From the NCBI GenBank assembly GCA_003254905.1, contig QANU01031477.1:1-64000 (forward strand): 64,000 nucleotides of DNA, in the 5' to 3' direction. Under the pieces are notes generated by a model, which was not told the DNA's origin, searched no databases, and saw only the letters and a program-made list of their open reading frames with translations. Of the stretch, positions 1 to 11,298 are shown in pieces. Both the position numbers and the translations under genes were made by a program. Within the stretch, counting starts at the first letter, position 1. Every line of letters starts with the position of its first letter. Source of the stretch: Nissolia schottii (taxonomy: Eukaryota; Streptophyta; Magnoliopsida; Fabales; Fabaceae).

Positions 1-167
1 TCTGACGTCACTGCACTAACCATAAACTCATGCTTTGCTACGCTGCTTCAAAACCTGTAACTGAAGGGGAAGGTGAGGGGTGAGAATTCTGGGAGGAGTC
101 GCAAGGAGAGGCCGTTCGCACGGCGACATGGGACACTTCAAAAAATTATGGCATGCAGATGCAATAC

Positions 168-169
<2 letters not shown>

Positions 170-198
<29 letters not shown>

Positions 199-207
199 NA
201 TATATAT
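170..207. repeat. (TA)n microsatellite
   Basis: Uninterrupted TA dinucleotides with one N at 199. The N suggests the assembler could not resolve the repeat length. Confidence 0.9.
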
Positions 208-1338
208 AACAAGCATAAAACATTTCTATAATAACTTTATACATAAAAGCATTTGAAAATATAACATAATTATTAGGGAGTTTCTCTAGATAGACGTTTC
301 AAGCATTATGGTTTAACTGTTCCTGAATATCCAGGCTTTACGGTTTTGCCCCTAGTCTACATGACATGATACATGACATCGAGCATCACATGCTGCCATG
401 TCTGGGCTTTACTGTCTTTCCCCTAAATCTACATGAATCCTATTCTACTTTATGATCGTACAAGATATACTAGGGCCAATGTGGACTGTCACCAACTTAA
501 AGTTCTATCCTAAGTATACTCCCATGAAAACAGTTTCAAATACATAACATAACCATCACAACATAATCCTTATCATAACATGACTTAATATACTTAAGTG
601 TTTTATTTTGGAAAAATAAAGATAGATTAAGATCTCATGTTTAGGGAGGTTTCCAGATAAGAGAGGTGCGTCACAATGAACATCTTAAGTACCAAGTCTT
701 GTCCTTAGCCAGAACCTTTCCTTGTCATAAGTCTTCTCCCACCAAAATCTTTCCATAACCATTATCTTTTATTAAGGGTTATTTTAGCTAAATAATATGA
801 ATATGTATATCGCTTAATGTTAATCATACACACACAACATAAATATATTTAATGCAATAAAATGTGGTCTCATGTAGTTCTAAAAATAGTTTCATGATTT
901 TCTAAAAATAGTTTCATAAATACCTATCTCATTAATAAATATTTTCTAAATAAATAATCATGAGAGAATATCTAACTGAATAAAAGAATAACTAACTTCA
1001 TAAATATGTAATTAAAATAATAAATTTCACCTCCTAAGATTTTATAAAACATGCATAAATAAAATAATGCTAAAATAAATAAAATTAATAAATAACTTTT
1101 TAAAAATAACTAAATGGTCTAAAATAGATCATGAAGAAAGTCACTTACCTGAAAATGATTGAAGGCTAAGGAGCACGGGAGCTCCTGACACTTTACGTGG
1201 AGGCACTGCTTCCACACGAACAGAAGACGAGAGGTATAGAAAAGAGTAAAATATAACTAGAGCAAAAAGTCTCACAAAAGTATGACTTCTCAAGCTCTTG
1301 GAGTGAATTAGCAAGTCTAGACACTCACGGGAAACCTC

Positions 1339-1513
1339 TATATATAGGGGGAGGAAGAGATGCCTCGTCTCGCGCGAGATGACCCCGTGTGAACATCGTC
1401 TTGCACGAGATGAGCTCTAGAAATCACTTTTGCTCTCCTGCGATATCATCTCGCGCAAGACGTGCCCTGTGACTAGCTTATTGCGTAAGATGCTTCCTGC
1501 ATCTCACGCGAGA
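1339..1513 (-). promoter_or_regulatory. Promoter-like block: TATA box plus array of palindromic TCTCGCGCGAGA-type motifs
   Basis: A TATA-like run (ctatatatag) lies at 1338-1347. On the minus strand, five diverged copies of a near-palindrome (best copy tctcgcgcgagat at 1368) start at about 1368, 1399, 1449, 1479 and 1502, upstream of that TATA. Repeated short palindromes directly upstream of a TATA box are typical of promoters or of retroelement U3 regions. No downstream protein gene was found on the minus strand within the window, so the transcript it would drive is unknown. Confidence 0.4.
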
Positions 1514-2328
1514 CGCCCTTCTTCTTTTTTCTTTTTTTTTTTTCCTAAGGGTCATTACAACTAAATTTCATTGCTAACATACATTTTTCTTGTAGTGATC
1601 CAAAGTATTAGAGTCTCACATTTACTAGGAGATAAAGTTTGAGTACAAGTATAAGGCATTCTTCATCTCATAAACTAGTTTTTAGGATTGAGTTAAACTA
1701 CTTAATTCTTAATTCAAGGAAGGTTAACCACACCAAATCTAAACTACAAGCTAATAGACCCCGGATCATCAAGTGATTCTGTATGTTCCATTTTTTTCTT
1801 TATTGGAATCGGGTTTTATCCTTGTTATATTCTTAGAGTAGGGATTAATTTGGTTATCTACGGAATCATTGTATCAGTGTTTGTGAAATGCAATTTTCAG
1901 CTATCCCTACGCTACAGCTGCTGGAGATTTCTAGTCACTTGACTTTCTCTTTTAAGCTACCAATCAAATGATTACATTTTGTTAGGCGTTCCAACGTGAG
2001 TTTTCTGTGTTATATCCTCTGATTAATGAGTTTAAGAACAGAGGAAAAGAACCTTGATATGTAGGACCCCTTCAGGATTTTGTATTAGCGTAAACAACTC
2101 TTCAATAGGGACTTGCTCCAGGCTGAACAAAGTGTAAAAACAACCTTTAATTAATTGATTGTATGGGGATGAGGTGGATAGAATTATTTAGGATTAAATT
2201 ATTATTTATTATTGCCACTCAAAGCACGTGGGAGTGGAAGAACAAAACAGCAAATCCAGCACAACATTACAAACACATGTATATCACAGTCATACATATC
2301 ATAACATTAATTTCTTGATCAAGCCCCG

Positions 2329-3354
2329 TTAGTTGGACTTGCAGGTTGGAAGAGGGGGCCCGCACAAGCACTTGTTATGAGCATATGAAGACACATCGAA
2401 CCTCTGTAAGTTGCCACCCTGAGGGATCTCACCGCACAGGCTGTTGTAACTAACATTGAGCTTGTGCAGGGACTTGAGCTGAGTCAGCCCCTGAGGGAGC
2501 GTCCCATAGATGTTGTTGTTCCTCACATCGATCGTGTTCAACTCCGACGACAGCCCCACCTTCCCGATATCAAAGGCCAGCTTATTCCTCGCCAGAATGA
2601 TCTTCTGTGTGTTCTTATTTGCTCCAAAAAACACCGACGCATCGCCCTCTAGATTGTTCGTCGAAAGGTCCACGAACGCCAGGTTCAGTGCCTTCAGCGT
2701 CGCCGGAATATTCCCCGACAGCTGGTTCTGATTCACCGTCAGCGACGTGAACTGCTTCGAGAACGACCCGTACGACGCCGGGATCTCGCCCGAGAGGCGG
2801 TTACCGGTGGCCGTGATCCCAACGAGGTTGGGGAGGGAGGAGAGGGACGCCGGGAGAGGGCCGGAGAGGCTGTTGTAGGAGAAGTCGACGGTAACCAACG
2901 TCTTGATGTTTGAGAGGAAATCGGGTATGGCGCCGGAGACGTTGGTTTTGGAGATGTAGAGGTAGCGGAGCTTGGTGAGGTTTCCGATGGAGGGGGAGAT
3001 GGGGCCGGCGAGGTTGTTGATGCCGGAGAGGCTGAGGTAGAAGAGGGAAGGGAGGTCCCCGACGGAGGGAGGGATGGGGGTGGCTTTGGGGAGGGTGAAG
3101 CCGGAGAGGTCGAGGTCGTTGACGCGGAAAGTCTGGGTGTCAGTGTCGCAGGAGACGCCCTGCCAGTTGCCGTCGCAGCAGTCGGAGGCGGCGTTCCAGG
3201 AGGAGAGAGCGGCGGGGTTGCCGAACTCGCTCTTGATTCGGAGGAGCGCTGCCTTGTCTTGGGGGTTGCATTTATCGGCGGAGAGTGCTGGTGGTGACAG
3301 GAGAGACGCGGTTAGGATTAGGAGGAGCGTCATGGTTGGCGGTGTTGCCATCAT
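2329..3354 (-). CDS. PGIP: Polygalacturonase-inhibiting protein (PGIP), intact
   Basis: An intronless 341-residue leucine-rich-repeat protein, the usual PGIP length (about 330-342). Residues 1-25 are a signal peptide ending ...PPALSA. An N-terminal cysteine-rich LRR cap follows (CNPQDKAALLRIK, then DCCDGNWQGVSCDT). About ten extracellular-type repeats carry the xxLxLxxNxLSGxIP pattern, and the C-terminal cap contains HNKCLCGPPLPTCK, a family hallmark. N-glycosylation sequons (NLT, NVS) are present. PGIPs act in the apoplast, where they bind fungal and insect endo-polygalacturonases and favour accumulation of immune-active oligogalacturonides. ATG-ATG opens the frame; the first ATG is used here. 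A TATA box lies 67 bp upstream. This is the only copy in the cluster that reads through without damage. Which enzymes it inhibits cannot be told from sequence. Confidence 0.95.
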   Translation of the reverse strand: MMATPPTMTLLLILTASLLSPPALSADKCNPQDKAALLRIKSEFGNPAALSSWNAASDCCDGNWQGVSCDTDTQTFRVNDLDLSGFTLPKATPIPPSVGDLPSLFYLSLSGINNLAGPISPSIGNLTKLRYLYISKTNVSGAIPDFLSNIKTLVTVDFSYNSLSGPLPASLSSLPNLVGITATGNRLSGEIPASYGSFSKQFTSLTVNQNQLSGNIPATLKALNLAFVDLSTNNLEGDASVFFGANKNTQKIILARNKLAFDIGKVGLSSELNTIDVRNNNIYGTLPQGLTQLKSLHKLNVSYNSLCGEIPQGGNLQRFDVSSYAHNKCLCGPPLPTCKSN

Positions 3355-3420
3355 CTTGATGTGGTTTTTAGGGGAGTGAGTGAGTGAGAGGTGGAGGTGG
3401 AGGAGGAGGATGGTGTCGGT

Positions 3421-3427
3421 TTATATA
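3421..3427 (-). promoter_or_regulatory. TATA box of the intact PGIP gene
   Basis: The minus strand reads aattatataaacc here, 67 bp upstream of the PGIP start codon, a normal distance for a plant TATA box with a short leader. Confidence 0.6.
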
Positions 3428-4530
3428 ATTAGCTGAGAGTGAGATGTGTCAAGCCGTCTCTTTGGAATGGATATTGCTCTCTCTTTCAACTTTCAAGTGA
3501 TTGAATTTCGTCTTATTCCTCATCACAGCTCATTAATTTATTGTCGGCATATACTGTTGGAAGTTTTTATTTTGGTTGACAAAGGGGCAATTCATTTGAT
3601 TTATTCAATATAAATCCTCATTATTCCGTTTTAAGTCAAGGATATATATTCACAGTTTTTTCTGAAAAATATTAGTTTTACATTATATTTATGATTAAAA
3701 ATACAATTCTAAAAGTAGCGGTACATGGCCCGACGTGTTCGTCATGAGAGGATTTAAATTTTAACATAAATAAAATAAGAAAAATGCTACCTAAACAACA
3801 ATTAATGACAACTTATTTACATACATATTTTACATTATTTGGGTTGGCCCACAAGCAATAAAAAATATTTTCTTGCTTTCTCTCACTCCTAGTGTCCCTC
3901 TTCTCTTCCGATCACTCTCGTTTTCTCTTTCTCTCACTCATAGATCAAGAACTTTTTATCTCACTTATAGACCAAAAACAATTTCTTGTTTTCTCTCACT
4001 CTCTGCTTCTTCTTGCATGCTCGTCCAAACTCCTTGTCACCTCATAGCTCCTTCGAGTTCGTCAGCGCCCATTCGTCGTCTCCTTGCTCCTTTGGGTTCA
4101 TTAGCACGCGTTCTGTGTTGCCACCTTGCTTCTTCAGGTTCGTCAGTGTCTCCTTGCTCCTTTGATTTTAAGCACATTTTCGTCATCTCCTTGTTCCACC
4201 TGTATCTTCGTGTTTGTAAACTCTTTCGGGTTTAGGTACGTGTTGTCCTTCTTCTTGTTCTACATGTTCTTCTTTTTCATCATTTCTCTATTTTGTGTGT
4301 AATGTTGGTTTGTCACTACTAGAATGTTGGTTTCTCAATTTTGTAATGCGTGTTGGTTTCCCAAGGCAATAATGTTGGTTAGTCACTATTAGCATGTTAG
4401 TTTCTTTGTTTTATAATGTTGGTTTCTGATTTCTTTGTTTTATAATGTTGATTTTTTTGTCTGGTGATGCTTGTTTCTTTGATGCTCGTTTCTTTGGTAT
4501 TTTAATGTTTTTATTTCCAGGTCTCACAAT

Positions 4531-5021
4531 ATGACAAGTCGTGATTCCACTTCTGGTTCAACATGACATAGGTTGTGCAAATGCGGTGACAAGATGTTGG
4601 TGTTGACATCTGGGTCAACGAAGCCAAATGTCGAAAGAAAATTTTGGAGATGCCCAAATTGGAGATTAAGTTTTGTTAGTGAGACTTTAAGCTTGTGGTT
4701 AATTGAAGATCACGTCAACCACTTTATGTTAGATATATTATTTTTTAATTCATTCAGGAAACTGACAAGAGTAAAACATGTAACTTCTTTCAATGAGTTG
4801 ATGAGTCAGAAACTGAGAGCTATATGGAACATGCGCATGATCAATATGCAAAGAATTTTTCACTTAGCAATGCAATGGATGAAGAAATGAGTACAAGAAT
4901 CATGAAACTTGATAAGAACGCAACTTGTGAGGAAACTAGGGTAGCTATGCTTCTTTGGTTGGGGTTAATCAATTTTGCAATGTATTGTATTGCGTGTGTC
5001 TATGTCCTTGAAAGAATGTAG
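4531..5021 (+). pseudogene. GRF-type zinc-finger protein relic
   Basis: An ATG at 4531 opens a frame with an in-frame TGA at 4564. Directly after it comes HRLCKCGDKMLVL...KFWRCPNW, matching the spacing of plant GRF zinc fingers (CxCG ... F..CP). A likely intron follows, with an acceptor near 4758 (cattcag). A second exon-like frame begins with residues resembling the acidic and coiled part of such proteins and ends, at 4824-5021, in a hydrophobic segment (MLLWLGLINFAMYCIACVYVL) consistent with a tail anchor. These small GRF proteins are common in plant genomes, often in or near transposons. The internal stop and a further stop near 4798 make this copy nonfunctional. Confidence 0.5.
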
Positions 5022-5220
5022 ATTCATGATAAGTATATGTGGACTTAGAATAATCCAATGCACATAGTGTATACAATTCGCATAATCCATGTTCACTTGT
5101 TTCTGTTGCAACACTTGTTTCTATTATAGTAACCTGTTGGTTTCTTTTTATGAACATGTTGGTTTCTTCTAAGTACGCATGTTGCATAATATAATACAAC
5201 AACAAAGGTATTCATGAGAA

Positions 5221-5850
5221 GTTCTCAAGTTAGTACATAAACACAAGAGTGTCGCACAATATCCACAAATAATGAGACCAACAAAATACTATATAATGTA
5301 ACCTCTATAGACATATAAACCAAACATGCACTTACATAGAGAAACTAACACGGTAACACAAATAAACCAACATGCTAAAACAATGATAAATAAGCAAAAA
5401 CAAAACACCATCTTAAATCGTACACCAACCTATAAGAACATTCAAACCAACATATAAAAAAATAAGATACTAACACCACAACATCCACAAACAATGAGAT
5501 CAACCCAACCTCTGTAAACAGATAAACCAGCACACTTACACAGATAAACCAACACGGTAACACAAATAAACAAACATGCTAAAACAATGACAAATATACA
5601 AAAACAAATCACCAACTTACATCACATACATCAACCTATCAGAACACGCAAACTAATTAACATCTAAAAAAAAATGACACCAACACCACAAACAATGAGA
5701 CCAACCCAACCTCTGTAGATAGATAAACCAACACACTTACACAAATAAACCAACACGGTAACATAAACAAACCAACATGCTAAAATAATGGCAAATATAC
5801 AAAAACATGCAAACCAACATCTAAAAAAATAACACACCAATATCTTAGAA
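5221..5850. repeat. Tandem array, about 200-bp unit
   Basis: The landmark acacggtaac recurs at 5348, 5552 and 5753 (spacing 204 and 201 bp). Each unit also carries ccaacatgctaaaa, an 'aaaaaca' stretch, and a 'caatgagaccaacccaacctctgta' type segment in diverged form. Two complete units plus partial units on both sides are visible. The array forms the right arm of the inverted-repeat element described here. Confidence 0.75.
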
Positions 5851-6350
5851 CAAAAACCAATAACTATGAACACAGAAACCAACAACTAAACTAATAACAA
5901 ACTAATATCAACTTCAAACATACACACCAATAAATATGCAGAACCAAACAAGCATCGCCAAATACACAAATCAACTTCCAAAGAGCGATAAACCAACGTA
6001 AAAAATAGAGACCAACAACCTATGACATACAACAACAAAGAAATGAATAAAATACAAGAACAACGTAAGGAAGGTTTAGGGTTTAGGAGGAGGGGGGCAA
6101 GAAGCACGTGTACCTATTGGATGTTGTGATGGAGGACAAGTTATTGATGACGACGACCTGCCACAATGAAAAGCTAGTGCACGCAGGAGGAGCAACTGTC
6201 GAAGGTTATGTGAGTGAGAGATCGAGAAAGTGAATCTGAGAGTGAGAGTGAGAGTGAGACATACAAAGACAAGAGGAAGAAGGAGAGAGACAGATTTGTT
6301 TGTTTTATTTTTTATGGGCCTTACACAAATACAATACACTAACTGCATGT

Positions 6351-7615
6351 ATCTTCTACCTCATTCATACGTTATCAAATATTATTATTAGGTTTTGTTG
6401 TTCACCTAGCAAAAACGATAAAATAAATAAATAAAAATTGTTTGCATTTAAACGTAGATGATATCTACTACTCTTTTTCTTGAGTAATGCTTTTTACCTC
6501 GATAGCCATTTACTTGAACAGTGCACAACAATAAGTTTAAAAAATAAAAAGGAAATAAATTATATTTAAGTAGATGGCTTAAAATTGTCGTCCGTTTTCT
6601 TTTGGTGCGTCCTTTCATGAGCAACTGTTTCGACAATTAATGATTTTTAAATTTTAATGCACATTCAATCTTGTCTCTTTTTTTTTTTCTTTTTTTTTTT
6701 TTGTTTCCCTAACCATTGGTTGGTTTATATGTATTACTCGCTATGAATATTTATTCAAACAATTGTCAACAATTTACATACTTTTCATGCATATGGTAAC
6801 TATTCTTTTTCTCTAGAAATATTTTATTTTATTATTCATAGTTAATAATACTGATTGCTGCCGTGGTTTCTAAACCTTTTGTATATGTGAAACAAACCTT
6901 AGGCTGATATATTATTATGGTATGCAGCTGTCTGGTATACATCATGGCATACGCAATTGCCTGAAAGATACTTGCAGCAATTGATGACCATTTGTTTATT
7001 TTCAGACTCAGTGAATTTTACTTTCCTTAATATTCAAGAGAAATGTTAATAAGCATTAATGCATGGGGTGCCATTTTTTCGTGGGTCAAATTGTTGGCGG
7101 GGAAAATGTTCAAATAATCTATGATTTTAGATGGGGAGTTGCTTGTGTGAGTTGTTATGGTAGGCATTGGTATCAACTAGCACATATAGAACTAGCCCTC
7201 TTATCTTATTCCTGCACACGGTTCGGCCTTTTGATTTTGTGACGCCTTTGGCATCGATTTCATTTAATTAATGGAACTAGCCCAAGAAGACTTGTTCTCT
7301 AAAATTGATTTGGTACGATAACAAACCGGCTGATATAACTACGATCATACGCTTCTCTCATTCACATATCATATATATAGTAGTTGACACCTGGTTAAAC
7401 GTTGTTTTGACCATGCAATCTAGTCAAACGTGGTTGTAATTTGGTGAGCTGCCAATAGCATATTTGTGTGCTAACACATGGGATAGTTTCATGAAAAATG
7501 TTATATTCTCATTCAAAATTAACCTAAAAATATTAAATGGAGTAGAAAGATATACCTTTTCCAATTCCATTCTGATCATAAATTTCCAGCTTTAATATTC
7601 TCTATTTATCATGGG
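6351..7615. other. Intergenic, no gene seen
   Basis: AT-rich sequence with poly-T runs near 6680-6710 and short spurious frames. No family resemblance, terminal repeats or RNA gene could be recognised. Confidence 0.5.
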
Positions 7616-7619
7616 GAGC

Positions 7620-8580
7620 TCGAAGATCTAATAGGTCGCCAAAATTTGCGATGTGACTAGAAGGTGAATGAGTTTAGACAATGACAATGCGAGCAATCAT
7701 CAAAAAGAATGTTGGCGACGATAGGACGGGTCGAAGTCGATGATGAGCAATAGGCAACAGAAACCAGCTTGAAGAATGATCGCTAGTCGAATGGAGTAAA
7801 TGCGTCGACAAGGATGTGTCGCGATCAATGGATTAGGAGAAGTATATTAAGTCAAGATTGTCCCGAATGTGAAGAAATTAACTTAAAGAATGATGGTCAC
7901 AATAGAGCAACAAGAATCATCTACAAGGCTAGTGTTGCGACATGATTAATTTAAGAGTTAGTGAAGGAAAGTATTAACACGATTCAAATAAAGTATTTTG
8001 GAGGGAATGGTTACCAACAAACACCTCTATCAAGGTACACTTCCCATCTGAGGTGGTGCACAAAGAGCAATAACTACCATCTTCAGGATTTGACGCGCAC
8101 ATGACAGACACATAATAGTAACCACTACACGTATGTATTGTGCATGGTGGTTAACTGCTTCTGATTTTTCGGACCACAACCGGTTGGGTGGCAACCGTTG
8201 TCAGAGCGGGGAGCAATGGTTATAGGTTCTGAACCTTTATAAATAGGGGACTTAAGGAACAAATAAGAGGTGGTTCATTGATTACCAAATACTCGCAAGT
8301 CCCCTGACGATGAAAATAGTACACGTATAGAAACCCAGTGTATGTCACCTCTCTTTACTTTTCTGCACTTTATTTCTCGTTTTAGTAGGAATAGTTCCTT
8401 TACTTTATTTTCCTTATTCAAACTCTTCTTCTATTTTTATTGCTTAAATCCCTATTTTTGTAAGGGAATTGTATTTCGAAATCACTTATTAGTAATCATC
8501 AATAAAGCATTCTGATTTCACTTCTCCATTTCTTGCATTCTAAATTCAAGCTCCTATTCTTTACCGATAACTTATAATCA
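7620..8580 (+). mobile_element. LTR-like segment next to a truncated PGIP relic
   Basis: The stretch is less AT-rich than its surroundings, non-coding, and laid out like a retroelement LTR: a TATA box (tataaataggg) near 8237-8247, then about 260 bp later an AATAAA-type signal (aataaag at 8501). It abuts the point where PGIP homology stops (near 8640), so it may be what truncated that copy. No TG...CA ends, target duplication or internal gag-pol sequence were identified, so this remains tentative. Confidence 0.35.
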
Positions 8581-8616
8581 ATTGTCCCGTTTTTAAAACA
8601 ATCTTTTACATTAGCG

Positions 8617-8952
8617 CTAAGTAATTCTTTTTAGAATTATTTCGTGTGAAACAGAGTGAGGGTTTAGGATTGGGTGAGAGCGGATGTCTATGTTCGAGAG
8701 GCTCAGGTAGTCCACATGGTGGTCAACGCTGCCGCCATCGTAGCTCACGCCCTGCCACGTGTTGCAACAGTCGGTGGCTGGGTACCACGTGGACAGGGCA
8801 GTTGGGTTGTGCAACTCTTTCTTGACTCGGAGGAGTGTTCTGTTGTCTTGAGGGCGGGACCTCTTTGAGAGTAAGAGTGAGAGTGCTTCCTGTGCGATGG
8901 ACAGTAATGTTGTTAATAGAATCAACAAGCGGAATATGGACATGGTTGCCAC
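8617..8952 (-). pseudogene. PGIP relic, 5' end only
   Basis: The frame starts with a signal peptide (MATMSIFRLLILLTTLLS) and the PGIP N-terminal cap (RPQDNRTLLRVKKELHNPTALSTWYPATDCCNTWQGVSYD). It then loses all similarity after about residue 90, ending in unrelated sequence at 8617. The leucine-rich repeats are absent. A conserved cap cysteine is replaced by tyrosine (GVSYD against GVSCD in the intact copy). A TATA-like site (ctatataag on the minus strand) lies about 100 bp upstream near 9050. It could be transcribed as a short secreted peptide, but it cannot fold as a PGIP. Confidence 0.8.
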
Positions 8953-9601
8953 TGAAACCTGAAAGGAACTTAATGGTTTTAATTAATTTGAATCGGATTT
9001 GGTTGTTTGGGTTGTGAAATCATGAAGCAAAGTGGTTGGTTATAACTTATATAGTTGCCCCAACTTGGCTTGGAGTTCCATGCATGTATGTTCAAGTTCC
9101 TGTAATGTCCATGAGGTAAAATACCGTGTCCTTGATCGAGAAAAGCTAGCTCATTGGTTCACCGAAGCAATTACAAAACTTGTGGGATTGATGTGCTGTG
9201 CTAGCTGCGTCCGCCACATGTGTGTATGTACTTCTTTCCTTTTTGTTTAATCTAGTTTCAATATAACATTAACAACTAACATTGTCTTACCATCGGCTGT
9301 TTCTTTTTTTTTTTTTTTAGTATCAAATTTAAAATAATATAACTTTTCTTTCAAGACAAGTTCCACACAAGTAAGTTAGTTTCAAAATTAAACGAATTCT
9401 TAAATAAAATGATTTAAACCTATTACCTTATTTTGAATTTTGAAGTATTTTAATTAATTTTGCTCGATAACTTAAAATGAGTTTCAATTTATAAAGAGTA
9501 AAACCAAGGAGTCTCAAGAGAGGTCATGGGCATATTTTATATATAGTATATATCTCCTCAATATCCTAGTTGAGTCACACGTTAATCATCATATATATAT
9601 A

Positions 9602-10216
9602 TCATCTTAATATAAGAAGACTGAAAGAAACTTATAAGATTTGATGAGGAATTCTTTCCAACTCTCAGAAGCTTGTGTTATCTCTTATCTGAGTCCATTG
9701 CAGATGGTTTCTTTTGGCCACTTGAACTATATAATGTGTTAGCTTTTGGGAGCCCATCTAGAGAAAACTAAAACTGCGGGCCATAATCAAGTTGAGGCAA
9801 TGCAGCTGGGAGCACTTGTTATGGAGTAGCTCACATCCAACGAGCCAGGGAGCGTCCAAGTAGATCTGCTCCAGTTGCCGCAGCTGCGGGAGGGAGGCCG
9901 GAGAGGCCGATGAGGCTCTTGGGTTGCCTAAGTCTTTCTTGATTCGGAGGAGTGTCCTCTTGTCTTGAGGGTGGTGATGGACAGCAACTAGTAATGTTTG
10001 GAAGAGGAATATGGACATGCCTGCCATTGAATTTTGAAAGGAGGTTTTAATTTGAATACCTATATATATAGGAAGACATTATCTCAAGACTGGAAGCAAC
10101 TTGGAAGATTTGATGACGATTTCTTTTGTCTCTCGACCTTCTATTAGCTTCTGGGAGCGTAGCTAGTAGCCAGAGAACTCTAATTCTGCGGGCCATAATC
10201 AAGTTGAGTAAACGAG
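9602..10216. repeat. Local duplication around a PGIP relic
   Basis: 9602-9800 and 10060-10216 are diverged direct copies. Both contain agatttgatga, a 'ttagctt(c/t)(t/c)gggagc' segment, and then ctgcgggccataatcaagttgag. The shared end lies at the 3' side of the small PGIP relic at 9758-10027, so the pattern records an unequal exchange or tandem duplication inside the PGIP cluster. Confidence 0.65.
9758..10027 (-). pseudogene. PGIP relic, internally deleted
   Basis: The N-terminus resembles the cap (MAGMSIFLFQTLLVA, then HPQDKRTLLRIKKDLGNPRA). It jumps straight to a short proline- and leucine-rich piece, and the end contains LHNKCSQLHC, a degenerate match to the C-terminal HNKCLCGPP motif. Nearly all ten repeats are missing, leaving 89 residues. 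A TATA-like run (tatatata) lies about 35-45 bp upstream near 10060. This is a remnant of a PGIP copy and not a functional inhibitor. Confidence 0.7.
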
Positions 10217-11298
10217 TCAGATGTGTTTTTTAGCTTGACAAAGACAGTCTCAAAAATTACCCCCTTTATGGGCGTTAACCCTTTTTTTATTTAAGTTGAG
10301 GGATTCGTTTTATTACAATAACTTAAAGCCATTGAGCAAACACTCGGTAAGGTGTAGAAATGCCTCACCAAAATTTGTCTTACTTAAAAAAAAAAAACAA
10401 AAAAAAAACAAAGGGTACTTAACCCTTCAAATTTTACGCCAAAACATAAGCTTTCCTTACAAACATAGCATCATTCCTGCTAAGTGTATGTCAGATTACA
10501 GTCATTAGATGCCTAGTTACAAAAATAACCCTAACAGATAGCCATCCAAGCCATATGACCTTACAAGCACTTCATTGGTCCTCATATTTACGACTCTAAG
10601 GAATCTTGATTAGCCTCTAGACCAAACCTCGCCTATAACCCCATCAAACTACAAAATTTTGTTATGGGCGTTAAAGAGTAACGTTATGAAATATCATATT
10701 AATTCACATCTCATTCATTATTAAATAAAATTTAAATTTTAGGTGATATGTAGACTCTATTGATATCTCATCTAACAATAAATTATATTTTTCTTTCTCT
10801 TCTATGTTTTTTGTTTTCATTTTTTTAACTAAAACTAGTAAGAGCATTTCCAAGATGAATATATGTGTGAAGAGATGTATGTTTTTTTATGCGCATAAAG
10901 AGTGATTCTCTAACGTGTAAATTTGATTGTGTGCATATTCTTACAGTTAATTTTTTTTTTCAACATGACTTGTTTAATAATAAAAATGCACCTATGATCA
11001 AATCATCTGCTTATAAATTAGACAACCTCTTCTAAGACAATGCACACATACAGAGAATGTTAAGATTGAACTGTAGGGAATAACTCCAACTCGCCACTAT
11101 TCTATGAGCACTATCCAATCAATTAGATGGAAGTGGATTAGTGGTGGAAAAAAAAATATCACCACTTCGGTTGATGACAGCAAAACTCAATTATTAGACA
11201 ATACCATTATGAAGACATTATATCTGTGGTCCAATCTGTCTTGTTCCTCTGAATAACACCATCCAACCCCCCACACTTATTTTCCCAACACCGAACCC
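10217..11298. other. Intergenic, contains promoter side of the BBE-like gene
   Basis: AT-rich sequence with A-rich runs at 10387-10410. No gene is supported. The 3' part must hold the promoter and leader of the plus-strand BBE-like gene, but no unambiguous TATA box was found close to its start. Confidence 0.4.

Larger units (their letters stand above)
1..2320. other. Intergenic, repeat-like, no gene supported
   Basis: No convincing coding region on either strand. Two loosely similar stretches near 330-365 and 405-435 share a 'ggctttac' plus 'cccctaa/tctacatga' pattern. On the minus strand, a TATA-like site near 1340 is followed by about 190 bp of sequence and then a good splice-donor consensus (cag|gtaagt) near 1150. 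That looks like a noncoding first exon or the leader of a retroelement rather than a protein gene. Confidence 0.4.
3780..6350. mobile_element. Long inverted-repeat element carrying a GRF zinc-finger relic
   Basis: The two halves mirror each other. The left side has CT-rich sequence (about 3880-4000) followed by many TGTTGGTTT motifs (4300-5180). The right side has AAACCAACA motifs (5325-6005) followed by GA-rich sequence (6205-6300). The outer ends share a 'ggcccac/ggcccat' plus A-rich stretch (near 3847 and, reversed, near 6315). The middle encodes a decayed GRF-type zinc finger. This layout fits a degenerate Mutator-like or foldback element. No clean terminal repeat or target duplication could be pinned down, so the borders are approximate. 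Confidence 0.4.

Noticed and set aside
5300..5900. CRISPR-like direct repeats
   Set aside because: The unit is about 200 bp, without short repeats and unique spacers, in a plant genome; it is a transposon tandem array.
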